A stretch of 64,000 nucleotides of DNA from Anabaena lutea FACHB-196 (GCF_014698305.1 NZ_JACJST010000026.1:1-64000); one strand, 5' to 3'; positions 7,818 through 17,004 are shown, counted from the stretch's first letter. Notes: a model not told the origin generated them from the sequence alone. Numbers and translations: made by a program.

Positions 7818-8063
7818 GGCGCGTTCTAGGCTGTGATGTCTGAAGTGATGCTTTATATGATATCGTTTTGAGCATCAATTAGTAAGTGCAAGTTGATCAT
7901 AAATAATTTCCACATTTAGACATCAGTTAGACCTCAGTAATTAAAGCGGAATTCAGCAATCAATAGAGGCGTGGTTACTCCGTATCAATACTATTTTTTT
8001 ACCCATGCCATCTCCATCAGACTCAACCTTTTCCTAGTCATTGTCAACCCCAGTTTTTTAAAT

Positions 8064-9167
8064 CTATGAGACTGATTTATTTTGGATTTTTTCTATCAAT
8101 AACTTTCCTAGATTTATCCCTCTTTTTTCAATGAGATTTTCTGTAATTACCGCAATTTTATACGTTAAAATAGTTGTGATTATAAAACACATAACTAATA
8201 AGATATCTCCTGGTAAAAAAGACTTACAATAACCGTATATCGTTCTAGATAAATCCCAGGCGAATAAGAAATGGAATATGTAAACAGAAAAAGATACTCT
8301 GCCTAAATTCATCAGAGTTTGACGATTGAGAAAATTTTTTTTTGAAGAGAAATCATATAAAAAAATAAAAGATAATCCCGATATAAATGGTATAAGAGCG
8401 TCTCGATAGGGAATATGAAATTTAAACATTAACATCATGGAAATAGCAGTTAAGAAAATAAAAAGAATAATATCAAGCTGATAAGTGAAGGATTTTAATA
8501 TTTGATTTTTATCTAAAAAAAATAAACTTATACCTAACAAGAATACAGGTAATTGATTAATAATACTAAAATAAATAAAGCCACCATTCGTAGGTTCAAC
8601 CCCAATGACATATTGAACTATAATATTTATGAATAGCATTATCAACGGTAAAATTAGATATAAAATACTTTTGTCTCGTTGTATTTTCCTATATAATGTA
8701 TATACAAAAGGGAAAATCATATAAAACAACATTTCAGTACCGATAGACCAACCGCCAGGAACTATATTGTTATTTGCAGGCGGGTAAAGTCCATGCACAA
8801 ATAACAAATTGGTAGCAATATTAATAAAATTGTATTTTCCGTCAATTGTAAAAATTCCCGAATCAATATATATGTTTACACCACTCCGTAACATATAAAT
8901 AAATATTGCTATGTAATACAGAGGTGCTATTCTAAAATATCTACGAATAGCATAATTTAGCAATTTCAAGTATTCTCCTTGATGTCTTTCCATAGAAAGA
9001 CACAAAGTATAAGCAGAAATAATAAAAAACAACTGCACACCCATTTGTCCATACTTTGAAAAGTATAGTAATGGTGATGATACTCCATTCACACTGTCGT
9101 TTGTATGAACCAAAATAACTAATAGGACAGCAATTCCTCTTAAAGCATCAATATGTTTGAGTTTCAT
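8064..9167 (-). CDS. Acyltransferase family 3 (OafA-like) membrane O-acyltransferase
   Basis: The 367-residue integral membrane protein opens with LKHIDALRGIAVLLVILVH, the signature of acyltransferase-3 enzymes that move acetyl or other acyl groups onto surface glycans. About ten hydrophobic segments follow, with PGGWSIGTEMLFYMIFP in the middle, another family hallmark. It stands alone, far from the polysaccharide locus, between the toxin-antitoxin pair and the GH15 gene. Its coding sequence is conspicuously AT-rich compared with neighbours, which suggests acquisition by transfer. The substrate is unknown; modification of the exported polysaccharide from the locus at 30-62 kb is possible but not shown. 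Confidence 0.88.
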   Translation of the reverse strand: MKLKHIDALRGIAVLLVILVHTNDSVNGVSSPLLYFSKYGQMGVQLFFIISAYTLCLSMERHQGEYLKLLNYAIRRYFRIAPLYYIAIFIYMLRSGVNIYIDSGIFTIDGKYNFINIATNLLFVHGLYPPANNNIVPGGWSIGTEMLFYMIFPFVYTLYRKIQRDKSILYLILPLIMLFINIIVQYVIGVEPTNGGFIYFSIINQLPVFLLGISLFFLDKNQILKSFTYQLDIILFIFLTAISMMLMFKFHIPYRDALIPFISGLSFIFLYDFSSKKNFLNRQTLMNLGRVSFSVYIFHFLFAWDLSRTIYGYCKSFLPGDILLVMCFIITTILTYKIAVITENLIEKRGINLGKLLIEKIQNKSVS

Positions 9168-9510
9168 GAGATTGAATAATTTCCTATTACAGTAGTAAGC
9201 TCTTAAAAATTAGGATTTAATCATCATCGCTAATAGCTTTTGTCTCACCGAGAGCTTAAGAGCTAGATGGCAAATAATTTAATTTATCAGAAAATGGTAT
9301 GTATCTTCCAAATTGTGATTAAAATTGTGTAGAAATAGTTTTTTTGTACGGATAAGTAGGAAAATTGTTTTCTAGCTCATATCTCAGTAAACACATAACC
9401 CTTAGCTAGTTGTCATCTTGTCACCATTGACAAAAGTCTTTCTGTATTGAGTTATATTATTTACCTCGCCGTTATAAGGTTGAATTTACCAAGCCGTTCC
9501 CCAGCAACTT
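9168..9510. other. Divergent intergenic region
   Basis: About 340 bases lie between the acyltransferase (leftward) and the GH15 gene (rightward). They are AT-rich and presumably contain both promoters. I see no gene, structured RNA or recognisable operator. Confidence 0.5.
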
Positions 9511-12500
9511 ATGAAAACACCCATAGCATTGTCAACTCGTCTGGATACTTATTACCAGCAAATCAAGACAATTATCATAGCTCGTCAAAATCCCATTACT
9601 GGTTTGCTCCCTGCGAGTACAGCAATTACCGCTCATGGTGATTATACCGATGCTTGGGTAAGAGATAACGTCTACAGCATTTTAGCAGTTTGGGGTTTAG
9701 CTCTTGCATATCGTAAACTAGACCACGACGAGGGGCGCACCTACGAACTTCAGCACAGTGTTGTCAAGCTAATGCGGGGCTTGCTGTTTGCCATGATGCG
9801 ACAAGCACAAAAAGTAGAAACATTTAAGCATACTCAATCTTTATTAGATGGACTGCACGCTAAATACAATACAGCCACTGGTGACATTGTAGTTGGTGAT
9901 GACGAATGGGGACATTTGCAACTTGATGCAACATCAATATTTTTACTGATGTTGGCGCAAATGACTGCTGGGGGATTATCAATTATTTATACACTTGATG
10001 AAGTTAACTTTGTCCAGAATTTAGTTTATTATATTGGCCGAGCTTACCGCACTCCAGACTTTGGCATTTGGGAAAGAGGAAATAAAATTAATCATGGTAG
10101 TGCTGAATTAAATGCTAGTTCCGTAGGAATGGCTAAAGCAGCTTTAGAAGCTATCAACGGACTCAATCTTTTTGGTATACATGGAAGTCAAACTTCAGTA
10201 ATTCATGTACTACCCGATGAAATTGCTAGAGCCAGAATTACCTTAGAATCTTTATTACCAAGAGAATCAGGTTCCAAAGAAGTTGATGCAGCACTTTTAA
10301 GTATTATTAGTTATCCCGCTTTTGCAGTGGAAGATGTGCAATTGCGAGAACGGACTTTTAATAAAATTATCACCAAACTCGCAGGTAAATACGGTTGTAA
10401 ACGCTTTTTGCGGGATGGACATCAAACCGTTTTAGAAGACACTCAACGCTTACATTATGAACCTGGGGAATTAAAGCAATTTGAAGATATTGAATGTGAA
10501 TGGCCGTTATTTTTCACATATTTAGTTCTTGATGGTATATTTCGCGGAGAACAAGAACAAGTTAAAAAATATCAACAACTATTAGAATCATTACTTGTAG
10601 AAAGTGAAGGACAACGGTTATTACCTGAACTTTATTATGTCCCTGCTGAAAACGTCGAAGCCGAAAAATTAGCACCACAAACTCAACCCCGTTTACCTAA
10701 TGAAAATATCCCTTTAGTTTGGGCGCAAAGTTTATACTTACTTGGTCAAATGTTGAGTGAAGGATTAATAGCAATTGGCGAAATTGACCCTTTAGGTAGA
10801 AATTTGTGTATCAACAAAAAACGCGAAGCATTAATACAAATTGCTTTATTAGCAGAAGACGAAGAATTACAAGCCAAGCTAGCAGTTCACGGAATTGAAA
10901 CCCAAACTCCTACCCAAGTTGAACCAATTCAAGTGAGAAAATCTGGGGATCTTTCCCACATTTATACACAAATTGGGCGGAATGATAAACTCGGTTTAAC
11001 TGGTCGTCCGATAAGACGTTTGCGGAGTTTGACGACATCAAGAATTTTTAGGATTTGCGGTGAAACAGTCGTATTTTTACCATCTTTTCTAGATTCTCAG
11101 CAGTTTTATTTAACTCTTGATTACCACTTTTTGGTAGATCAACTGAGAAGTGAATTAGCTTATATCCAAAAATATTGGAGTGATTTAGGTCGTCCGACGC
11201 TAACTTTAATGTTAACTCACACCATGTTAGAAATCGGTTCCGAAGCATTATTAGAATTAATGCAAGAACTAAAAGATGGTGTTTGTAACGGTGTCCAGGT
11301 AAAATTAGGGCGAATAAATCAGTTGATGCTGACAGCAGGAATGCAAACAATTGATTTTCTTCCCAATGCGGAATTTTCCCAATTACCATTAAAAAATGCC
11401 GGGATACGTTGCTATTATCTAGCTTATAATCCGGCAAAAAATTGGCGGTTAGGACATACCCAAGAATTCCAAATGGAATGTGAAACTAACCTGAATTCAT
11501 TGTTGCTGCATTTGCGTTCATCAGAAAATATTTATGAGCAAATTGAGTTATTGCAAACTTTAAAACGTTTACAGAGTTTAGAATTTGATACAGGATATGG
11601 TGGCCCCGGAAGACCTGTAACAGTAGCAGATTTACTGGATGAAGTTTACACCAAAGCCGGAGATTTAGGTATTTGGGCAGTGGTGCGTCGCGCTGCGGGT
11701 TTGCGCCGAATGGTGGATATTGGCTTATCTGATGCAGTCACAAGTATAGTGGTACGAGGTAAGCAAATTGCTGTGGGTAGGGCTTACAGTGAGGCTTCTC
11801 TGATGGTTGTACCCATGTCTCACCATGAAATTGCGGAAAAAATTAATAACTTCTGTCGTGAGGATATCCGCGATCGCGTTTTGACCCAAGAGATTTTGAT
11901 TTATTTGGGTATATTAATCAAATCAGAACCAGAATTATTTCAAGGACTGCTAACCCTAAGAGTCGGTTATCTGATTCTATTAATTACCAGCGAACTAGCT
12001 CAAGAATTGCACGTCACTCAAGATGAAGCCTACGATTACTTAATGCAACTTTCGCCATTTGAAGTAAAAATCCGCTTGTATAAAGTATTAACTGGTTATA
12101 GTGGCGTTAGTGGTTTATTACGTCAACAAGAATCACTTCACGTCAAACAAAAAGAAAGTGATATCGCTTGGGTAGTTTTACCAGCAATTAGCGAAGAAAT
12201 TGCCATTAATTCCGAAAACTGGCGCAGATTTCGCCAAGCCGAAGGCGCACTCAACCGCGTTCCTAAAGACTTTTTTAAACAAGTTTGGCTATTAATGCAA
12301 CATTGTAAAGGTCTAGTAATTGGCGATAAATTAGAACGACGCAATCGTTTAGATAGTGAAGTAATGCTTTCAGAAATGACATCAGGAGAAAGAAATTTTG
12401 CTTTGCTAGTTGAACATTTATTGAATAAAATTGAAGCCCCAGAATATCGCCAAGTTAATGTAGAAGCATTGATGGAATTAGCCGCAATCGTCGCTAATAA

Positions 12501-12717
12501 CCCCAGCTTACAAATTGAAGAATATATAGTTTTAGATGTGTTAGTCGGTCACGCAGTGCGGTTAGCATGGCTAGAAAATCATCCCCATCGCAGTAATCAT
12601 TATGATGAAGATAAAGGTTTAGCATGGCCACATTTTTACAACACTTCTCCTCAAGATTGCGCTAATTATATTTTGAAGGCGTTTAGGTTCTTGATAGAGT
12701 TTGGTGAAGATGCTTAA
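9511..12717 (+). CDS. Glycoside hydrolase family 15 / phosphorylase-kinase-alpha-like protein
   Basis: The 1068-residue cytoplasmic protein has an N-terminal (alpha/alpha)6 glucoamylase-like domain (about 1-480) with TDAWVRDNVYSILAVWGLAL, DDEWGHLQLDATSIFLL and HGSAELNASSVGMAKAALEA. These match GH15 and the regulatory alpha/beta subunits of eukaryotic phosphorylase kinase. The C-terminal half (about 500-1068) is a long mixed region with no catalytic motif I recognise. Cyanobacterial proteins of this length are usually annotated as GH15; whether they hydrolyse glucan or act as a regulator is open. The gene is monocistronic in appearance, and its stop codon abuts the inverted repeat of the next cassette. 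Confidence 0.82.
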   Translation: MKTPIALSTRLDTYYQQIKTIIIARQNPITGLLPASTAITAHGDYTDAWVRDNVYSILAVWGLALAYRKLDHDEGRTYELQHSVVKLMRGLLFAMMRQAQKVETFKHTQSLLDGLHAKYNTATGDIVVGDDEWGHLQLDATSIFLLMLAQMTAGGLSIIYTLDEVNFVQNLVYYIGRAYRTPDFGIWERGNKINHGSAELNASSVGMAKAALEAINGLNLFGIHGSQTSVIHVLPDEIARARITLESLLPRESGSKEVDAALLSIISYPAFAVEDVQLRERTFNKIITKLAGKYGCKRFLRDGHQTVLEDTQRLHYEPGELKQFEDIECEWPLFFTYLVLDGIFRGEQEQVKKYQQLLESLLVESEGQRLLPELYYVPAENVEAEKLAPQTQPRLPNENIPLVWAQSLYLLGQMLSEGLIAIGEIDPLGRNLCINKKREALIQIALLAEDEELQAKLAVHGIETQTPTQVEPIQVRKSGDLSHIYTQIGRNDKLGLTGRPIRRLRSLTTSRIFRICGETVVFLPSFLDSQQFYLTLDYHFLVDQLRSELAYIQKYWSDLGRPTLTLMLTHTMLEIGSEALLELMQELKDGVCNGVQVKLGRINQLMLTAGMQTIDFLPNAEFSQLPLKNAGIRCYYLAYNPAKNWRLGHTQEFQMECETNLNSLLLHLRSSENIYEQIELLQTLKRLQSLEFDTGYGGPGRPVTVADLLDEVYTKAGDLGIWAVVRRAAGLRRMVDIGLSDAVTSIVVRGKQIAVGRAYSEASLMVVPMSHHEIAEKINNFCREDIRDRVLTQEILIYLGILIKSEPELFQGLLTLRVGYLILLITSELAQELHVTQDEAYDYLMQLSPFEVKIRLYKVLTGYSGVSGLLRQQESLHVKQKESDIAWVVLPAISEEIAINSENWRRFRQAEGALNRVPKDFFKQVWLLMQHCKGLVIGDKLERRNRLDSEVMLSEMTSGERNFALLVEHLLNKIEAPEYRQVNVEALMELAAIVANNPSLQIEEYIVLDVLVGHAVRLAWLENHPHRSNHYDEDKGLAWPHFYNTSPQDCANYILKAFRFLIEFGEDA

Positions 12718-12757
12718 ACGCAGAGGAACACAGAGGTAAGCGCGGAGGAACGCAGAG
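12717..12757 (+). repeat. Left inverted repeat flanking the GxxExxY gene
   Basis: A 41-base tract built of CGCAGAGGAA/CGCGGAGG units. Its reverse complement recurs at 13137-13177 with 34 of 41 positions identical. It starts at the GH15 stop codon and ends two bases before the GxxExxY start codon. Confidence 0.85.
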
Positions 12758-12758
12758 A

Positions 12759-13136
12759 ATGCAAGAGAATGAGTTAAGTGGGTTGATTATTGGTTGTGCG
12801 ATGAGGGTACATACTGCGTTGGGACCTGGGTTGTTAGAGTCAGCCTATGAGGAATGTTTAGACTATGAACTCAAAAAAGCCAATCTCAATATTGGTAGAC
12901 AAATTCCTGTCCCCTTGATTTACGAAAATGTAAAATTAGATTGTGCTTATCGGTTAGATTTACTAGTCGAAAACAAAATCATAGTAGAAGTTAAAGCCTT
13001 GGAATCCTTAAACCCAATCCACTCCGTTCAACTTCTCACTTATCTCAAACTAGCCAAATGTAAACTCGGACTCCTCATCAACTTTAACGTCCTTCACCTC
13101 AAAGATGGCATCAAACGAGTAGCTAACAACCTCTAA
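12759..13136 (+). CDS. GxxExxY family protein (PD-(D/E)XK nuclease-like fold)
   Basis: The 125-residue protein has the name-giving motif G24-x-x-E27-x-x-Y30 in GPGLLESAYEECL and a PD-(D/E)XK-type active-site pattern: Asp67 in YRLDLLV and E77-V-K79 in IVEVKALESL. The closing segment KLGLLINFNV...KDGIKRVANN is also typical. The molecular function is unproven; the nuclease-like residues argue for nucleic-acid or nucleotide cleavage. The gene is exactly bracketed by 41-base inverted repeats. The left one overlaps the GH15 stop codon and the right one begins at the base after the TAA, so gene plus repeats look like one cassette. Confidence 0.9.
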   Translation: MQENELSGLIIGCAMRVHTALGPGLLESAYEECLDYELKKANLNIGRQIPVPLIYENVKLDCAYRLDLLVENKIIVEVKALESLNPIHSVQLLTYLKLAKCKLGLLINFNVLHLKDGIKRVANNL

Positions 13137-13177
13137 CTCCCCGTACCTCCGCGTTAACCTCCGCGTTCCTCTGCGTT
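13137..13177 (-). repeat. Right inverted repeat flanking the GxxExxY gene
   Basis: Reverse complement of the tract at 12717-12757, 34 of 41 positions identical, made of CTCCGCG/CCTCTGCGTT units. It begins directly after the stop codon of the GxxExxY gene and could also form the 3' hairpin arm of its transcript. Confidence 0.85.
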
Positions 13178-13185
13178 AAAAAAAC

Positions 13186-13488
13186 TTATTTCACAGAAAC
13201 AGCATCAACATCAACAGTATTATCTGTAGATGTAGACTCATTAACACTAGTTTCTACATCACCTTTTTTCGCTTTCCAGCCATCAATAACTAATCCAGAA
13301 ACTTCAGAAACTAGTAAAGTCAAAAGCAAAACATCATCAATTTGTCCAATAACAGGTATAAAATCGGGAGCAATATCTATGGGGCTGAGAAGATACGCTA
13401 TTGTACCCAGAATTACCCACCAACGGTATTTGGGATTACGAAGTGTGTTCCGATACCATGTGTAAAGCGATTGAATTGAGAAGTTCAT
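13186..13488 (-). CDS. YkvA family (DUF1232) membrane protein
   Basis: The 100-residue protein carries the DUF1232 core YRWWVILGTIAYLLSPIDIAPDFIPVIGQIDDVLLLTLL, a pair of hydrophobic segments around the conserved SPIDxxPDxIPxxGxxDD motif. The C-terminal 30 residues are polar and Thr/Ser/Val-rich. Members are small membrane-associated proteins of unknown function. It is transcribed leftward and divergent from exbB, with about 215 bases between them. Confidence 0.88.
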   Translation of the reverse strand: MNFSIQSLYTWYRNTLRNPKYRWWVILGTIAYLLSPIDIAPDFIPVIGQIDDVLLLTLLVSEVSGLVIDGWKAKKGDVETSVNESTSTDNTVDVDAVSVK

Positions 13489-13643
13489 ATTTTTAACCTC
13501 CAGTTATTTTTATTTTGGCAAATTCTCTTCTAAACTCCCGGTGGGAATAACCGCCCTAGTGTGTATAGAAGATGGTAGTAGTAAGGAGTTATTTACTACT
13601 TATCTAGCGATAAAGTGGCTGAGTGTGGTAATGGTGCATTAAT

Positions 13644-13679
13644 CTCTAGAATTAAAATGCTCTAGCATTGTTGCTCTAG
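13644..13679 (+). promoter_or_regulatory. Triple CTCTAG motif upstream of exbB
   Basis: CTCTAG occurs at 13644, 13660 and 13674, spaced 16 and 14 bases, ending just before the Shine-Dalgarno sequence GGAGGGAGG (13685-13693). Regular spacing of about 1.5 helical turns suggests a binding site or an RNA structure in the leader; the regulator is unknown. Confidence 0.3.
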
Positions 13680-13703
13680 TAATGGAGGGAGGAAACCTAC
13701 ACA

Positions 13704-14492
13704 GTGGATATTTTAGATTTGTTTAAGAAGGGCGGCCCAGCAATGTGGCCTCTACTGGTGCTGTCTGTCCTATCGTTAAGTGTCATTTTCGAGCGTCTGT
13801 GGTTCTGGTTGCGGATTTTGACACAGGAAAAGGAAATAGTTGAGCGCGTTCTTGATGCTGCTGCGGAGAATTGGGAAATAGCTACAGAAATTGCCCAAAA
13901 AGCAGTAGATCAGCCGATTGGACGTTTTCTCTATGCACCGCTACGTTTACAAAAAGGTGATGCGGAAACCTTTCGATTGGCGCTAGAGTCAACAGCCGCA
14001 GAAGAAATAGCAGGTATGCGGAGGGGAGAAAAACTTTTAGAATCTGTGATTGCTCTCTCCCCGCTATTAGGATTGTTGGGTACAGTTTTAGGTTTGATTC
14101 ACTCTTTGCGCTCAATTCGCATTGGCGATTTGGGTACTGAATCGACGGCTGGCGTAACTACGGGGATTGGGGAATCCCTGATTAGTACCGCTGCCGGCTT
14201 AATCGTTGCGATCGCTACTTTGGTATTTTATCGCCTGTTTCAGGGTTTTGTTGTTAACCAAGTCAAAGTTTTTAATAAAGCTGGGAATGATTTAGAGTTA
14301 CTCTATCGTCAGTTTCCCCCTGATCCTCATCAAAGTACATCAGGAATTGTACGGGAATCTGCACGGGAACGCTTTAATCCACCCCGCAAGCGAGGTAAAA
14401 ACAAGTTTACAGAAACCCCCGAAACCCCTCCAGAGGAAACACCCCAAAGTTCTCACCCTAACTCGTCACCAGAGCTAGAAAATGAAAGTTAA
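13704..14492 (+). CDS. exbB: MotA/TolQ/ExbB proton channel family protein
   Basis: ExbB, with ExbD, uses the proton gradient across the inner membrane to energise TonB-dependent outer-membrane uptake or related processes. The 262 residues include an N-terminal helix ([19 protein letters not shown], about 15-33) and the family hallmark [12 protein letters not shown] plus [25 protein letters not shown]. The C-terminal 60 residues are Pro/Glu/Ser-rich and probably disordered. The start is GTG at 13704, supported by a strong GGAGG about 10 bases upstream. It overlaps the ExbD gene by 11 bases. No TonB gene is seen here, so assignment to ExbB rather than TolQ is by similarity and pairing only. Confidence 0.87.
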   Translation: MDILDLFKKGGPAMWPLLVLSVLSLSVIFERLWFWLRILTQEKEIVERVLDAAAENWEIATEIAQKAVDQPIGRFLYAPLRLQKGDAETFRLALESTAAEEIAGMRRGEKLLESVIALSPLLGLLGTVLGLIHSLRSIRIGDLGTESTAGVTTGIGESLISTAAGLIVAIATLVFYRLFQGFVVNQVKVFNKAGNDLELLYRQFPPDPHQSTSGIVRESARERFNPPRKRGKNKFTETPETPPEETPQSSHPNSSPELENES

Positions 14493-15138
14493 CCTGCATA
14501 CTCCCGTTGAAGAAGTCCAAATTCAAATTATCCCTTTAATTGATGTCGTTTTTTGTATTCTGACATTCTTTTTGTTAGCGGCCTTGCAATTTACTCGTCA
14601 ACAAGCAATTAATGTTGATTTACCCAAAGCCAGCACTGGTACAACTTCTGCTGCTAGTTCACAGAAGAGTAGTAATATCTTACCTGTGACTATTGATGCT
14701 GTTGGTCAAACTTACATTGAAAAAGATCCTGTCAGACGGGAGGAATTAGAAGCAAGATTAAAGCAATATGTCCAAGCAAATCCTAATGGCATCTTGGTGC
14801 TGAATGCATCGCGTACAGCAACTTATAACGATGTCATCCAAACATTAGATTTGCTGCGGCAAGTGGGAGGTAATCGTGTGTCTTTGGGAATTATTCCTGG
14901 GCCATCGCAACCACTCACCAACTCACCAATTACCCCGATGATGCCAATACCTAACACGGTACCAATTCCAGGCAGTGATGCTCAAGGCAATTTTAACCCT
15001 TCTCTGCCCCTAGCCCCAAATCAATTGCCTGCTACTGGGGAAGGTATCAATCCTGGTGTTTCGCCTATAGTTCCCAACAACAGCGTCCCTCAAGTGCCTG
15101 TAGCACCGGGAAACAGCAATTCTACACCTAAAAGGTGA
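14482..15138 (+). CDS. exbD: ExbD/TolR family biopolymer transport protein
   Basis: The partner of the upstream ExbB. The N-terminal segment [24 protein letters not shown] (about 14-37) is the single transmembrane helix with the proton-carrying Asp of the LIDVVF motif. A periplasmic ExbD/TolR fold follows to about residue 140 ([27 protein letters not shown]). The last 70 residues are a Pro/Asn-rich, low-complexity tail ([20 protein letters not shown]), longer than in E. coli ExbD. The start ATG lies inside the exbB coding end, so translation is coupled. An intrinsic terminator follows. Confidence 0.9.
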   Translation: MKVNLHTPVEEVQIQIIPLIDVVFCILTFFLLAALQFTRQQAINVDLPKASTGTTSAASSQKSSNILPVTIDAVGQTYIEKDPVRREELEARLKQYVQANPNGILVLNASRTATYNDVIQTLDLLRQVGGNRVSLGIIPGPSQPLTNSPITPMMPIPNTVPIPGSDAQGNFNPSLPLAPNQLPATGEGINPGVSPIVPNNSVPQVPVAPGNSNSTPKR

Positions 15139-15164
15139 CACAATTTCTGTAAACGTTTGTATGT

Positions 15165-15218
15165 TAAAATCCCCCAAACCCTCTTTAATAGTATGGGCTA
15201 GGGGGAATTTTATTTTTT
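15165..15218 (+). terminator. Rho-independent terminator of exbB-exbD
   Basis: TAAAATCCCCC (15165-15175) pairs with GGGGGAATTTTA (15201-15212), with a further CCC/GGG in the loop region, followed by TTTTTT. It lies 27 bases after the exbD stop. Confidence 0.8.
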
Positions 15219-15385
15219 AGAAATATCAAGAAAAATTGGATAAACCTAAAGATATCTAAAATAAAATCCAGTTGGAGTCAGAACTGCTGCTAATTTATAA
15301 ATAATTGGTTAAGCTACACAGATTTTTCTATCAATAAACCAAGTAATTTATCGCCATCACCATTTACGTTTCAAGGGTTGCGGCA

Positions 15386-15748
15386 ATGAATATTGTGACA
15401 CTGTTAATTGTTTGGATAGTCACTTCTATCAGCTTGTGGATTATTAGCAAATTGCCTTTTGGGGTTGAAATTGATACTCCAGGAAAAGCCGTCTTTTCCG
15501 CTGCAATTCTTGGTATTATTACAGCATTAGTTAGACCAATTCTAGGTGCTGTATTCATTATCCCAAATTTTGCCACATTTGACTTATTATCTGGTATCTT
15601 CACATTTATGATTGCTGTGGCTTGTTTTAGTATAGCTGCATGGTTAGTGGAGGGTTTTCGCTTACGTTATGGTGTTTGGAGTGCTGTTTTAGGAGCTTTT
15701 GCTCTGACTGTTATTAACAGCGTACTTTACAAATTACTGGGTGTGTAA
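15386..15748 (+). CDS. Phage-holin-family / four-helix membrane protein
   Basis: The 120-residue protein is nearly all hydrophobic, with four predicted membrane segments: 4-20, 30-55, 62-85 and 98-117. The pattern GVEIDTPGKAVFSAAILGIITALVRPIL followed by ATFDLLSGIFTFMIAVACF is that of the widespread four-helix family annotated as mycobacterial or phage holin-like. In cyanobacteria these are chromosomal proteins with no link to phage lysis, and no phage genes are nearby. Function is unknown. It converges on thf1 across a repeat-built hairpin. Confidence 0.8.
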   Translation: MNIVTLLIVWIVTSISLWIISKLPFGVEIDTPGKAVFSAAILGIITALVRPILGAVFIIPNFATFDLLSGIFTFMIAVACFSIAAWLVEGFRLRYGVWSAVLGAFALTVINSVLYKLLGV

Positions 15749-15750
15749 AT

Positions 15751-15932
15751 AATTCGTAATTCGTAATTGCTAATTCGTAATTTAGAATTTACTACATTGT
15801 AAATTTTCTTAGTTGTAAACAAGGTTGGTTTGCATTGGCTATTTTATGATTGGCAACCTTTAATTACGTATCCCTAGCGGGACTGTAAGCACTATTACGA
15901 ATTACGAATTACGAATTACGAATTACGAATTA
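15751..15932. repeat. Facing heptamer tandem repeats forming a long inverted repeat
   Basis: TAATTCG-type heptamers at about 15751-15782 face the complementary AATTACG array at 15894-15932. They lie between two convergent genes and could base-pair into a stem of roughly 30 bp in transcripts from either side. The right array touches the thf1 stop codon. Confidence 0.8.
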
Positions 15933-16637
15933 TTCGTTGTTACTAGGAGGGGCAACTGAGGTGGTAGATTTTTGTTGACGCTGATCACGTTTTTTCCGAT
16001 CAGCGGTGAGTATATCTGCCATCACTATCAGTGCTTGTGCCATCTTGTCTAGGTTAGAGCGGTATAATTCTAAATCTTTGCTAAGTTTATCTTCTGATAA
16101 ATGCAAACCATTAGCGATCGCTTTGAGTGCCTCATTGCGTTGCTTGTCATCTTTGACTAGTTCGGGATCTGCTAGTTCCAGCAATGAGAATAAACCAACA
16201 GCAAACAAGCGACTGTATTTAAAATTAGGATTTTGAGCTATTGCTTGCAGTTGTGCTTGCAAATCGCCATCTACATCCAAGTGAGTGGTTTGACTCAACC
16301 AAGCAATTAAGTCTTTAGCTGGTAAACTCTGAGCGACAGCTTGCAATCTGGCTGCATCCTGTCGATAAAGTTGTGGATCTTGCTCTACAGACTGAGATAA
16401 GGCACTAAAAATCGATTCTTGATCCCGTTCGGGTTGATAGCCTTGCATGAAGCGGTCAAAAGTTGTGACGACGCCCAAGGCATAAATTGAATTGTAGCTA
16501 AAATCGACATTGACCGACAGCAGATGCATTTCCACCATCAACTCTTCCACTACCCGGCGGTAAATAGTGTTGATTGGACGGGTATGAAGACTGTAGAAAG
16601 TTCGCTTTGTATCAGAGACAGTACGGACGTTATTCAC
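15930..16637 (-). CDS. thf1: Photosystem II biogenesis protein Psb29/Thf1
   Basis: Thf1 (THYLAKOID FORMATION 1, Psb29) is a thylakoid-associated protein of cyanobacteria and plants needed for photosystem II assembly and repair and for stability of FtsH proteases. The 235 residues have the family's opening VRTVSDTKRTFYSLHTRPI and the stretch YRRVVEELMVEMHLLSVN...YDSIYALGVVTTFDRFMQGY-like region. The rest is helical, with a charged coiled-coil C-terminus (about 190-235) rich in Lys/Gln. It is a single gene, leftward, whose stop codon borders a heptamer repeat array. The call is secure. Confidence 0.96.
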   Translation of the reverse strand: MNNVRTVSDTKRTFYSLHTRPINTIYRRVVEELMVEMHLLSVNVDFSYNSIYALGVVTTFDRFMQGYQPERDQESIFSALSQSVEQDPQLYRQDAARLQAVAQSLPAKDLIAWLSQTTHLDVDGDLQAQLQAIAQNPNFKYSRLFAVGLFSLLELADPELVKDDKQRNEALKAIANGLHLSEDKLSKDLELYRSNLDKMAQALIVMADILTADRKKRDQRQQKSTTSVAPPSNNE

Positions 16638-17004
16638 AGAGAAAATGTTAAGGGCGACGTGTTCTTATTTTCTAGCTTAAAGGCTTCTTTGCCAAGTTAT
16701 ACAATTTTGGATTTTAGATTTTGCGGAAAGTTGCGTGGGCGGCTATGCCGACTTGAGCAAACTTTCCAAGACGGATTTTTGATTCTCAAAGACTTACTGC
16801 ATCAGCTTTGCAGTTTTCTCTGTCACTATCATTTTTATTTCTGGGGATCAAGCAGAATTATGAAGGCAGAGGTGGGGGTTTAAGTCCCGCTATTGCAAAA
16901 CTGAATTACGAATTACGAATTACGAATTACGAATTATTTTTTGTCTTACTCTTGCTGATCAAACTAACTCAGATTTATAATCATTTTTGATCTACGGATA
17001 TTTT
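16638..17004. other. Divergent intergenic region between thf1 and cpcT
   Basis: About 370 bases with both promoters. At 16903-16936 there is a tandem array of the heptamer AATTACG (about 4.7 copies). No gene or structured RNA is evident. Confidence 0.55.

Noticed and set aside
15386-15748. Prophage lysis module suggested by a holin-like protein
   Set aside because: No endolysin or structural phage genes lie nearby; the family is a common chromosomal four-helix protein.
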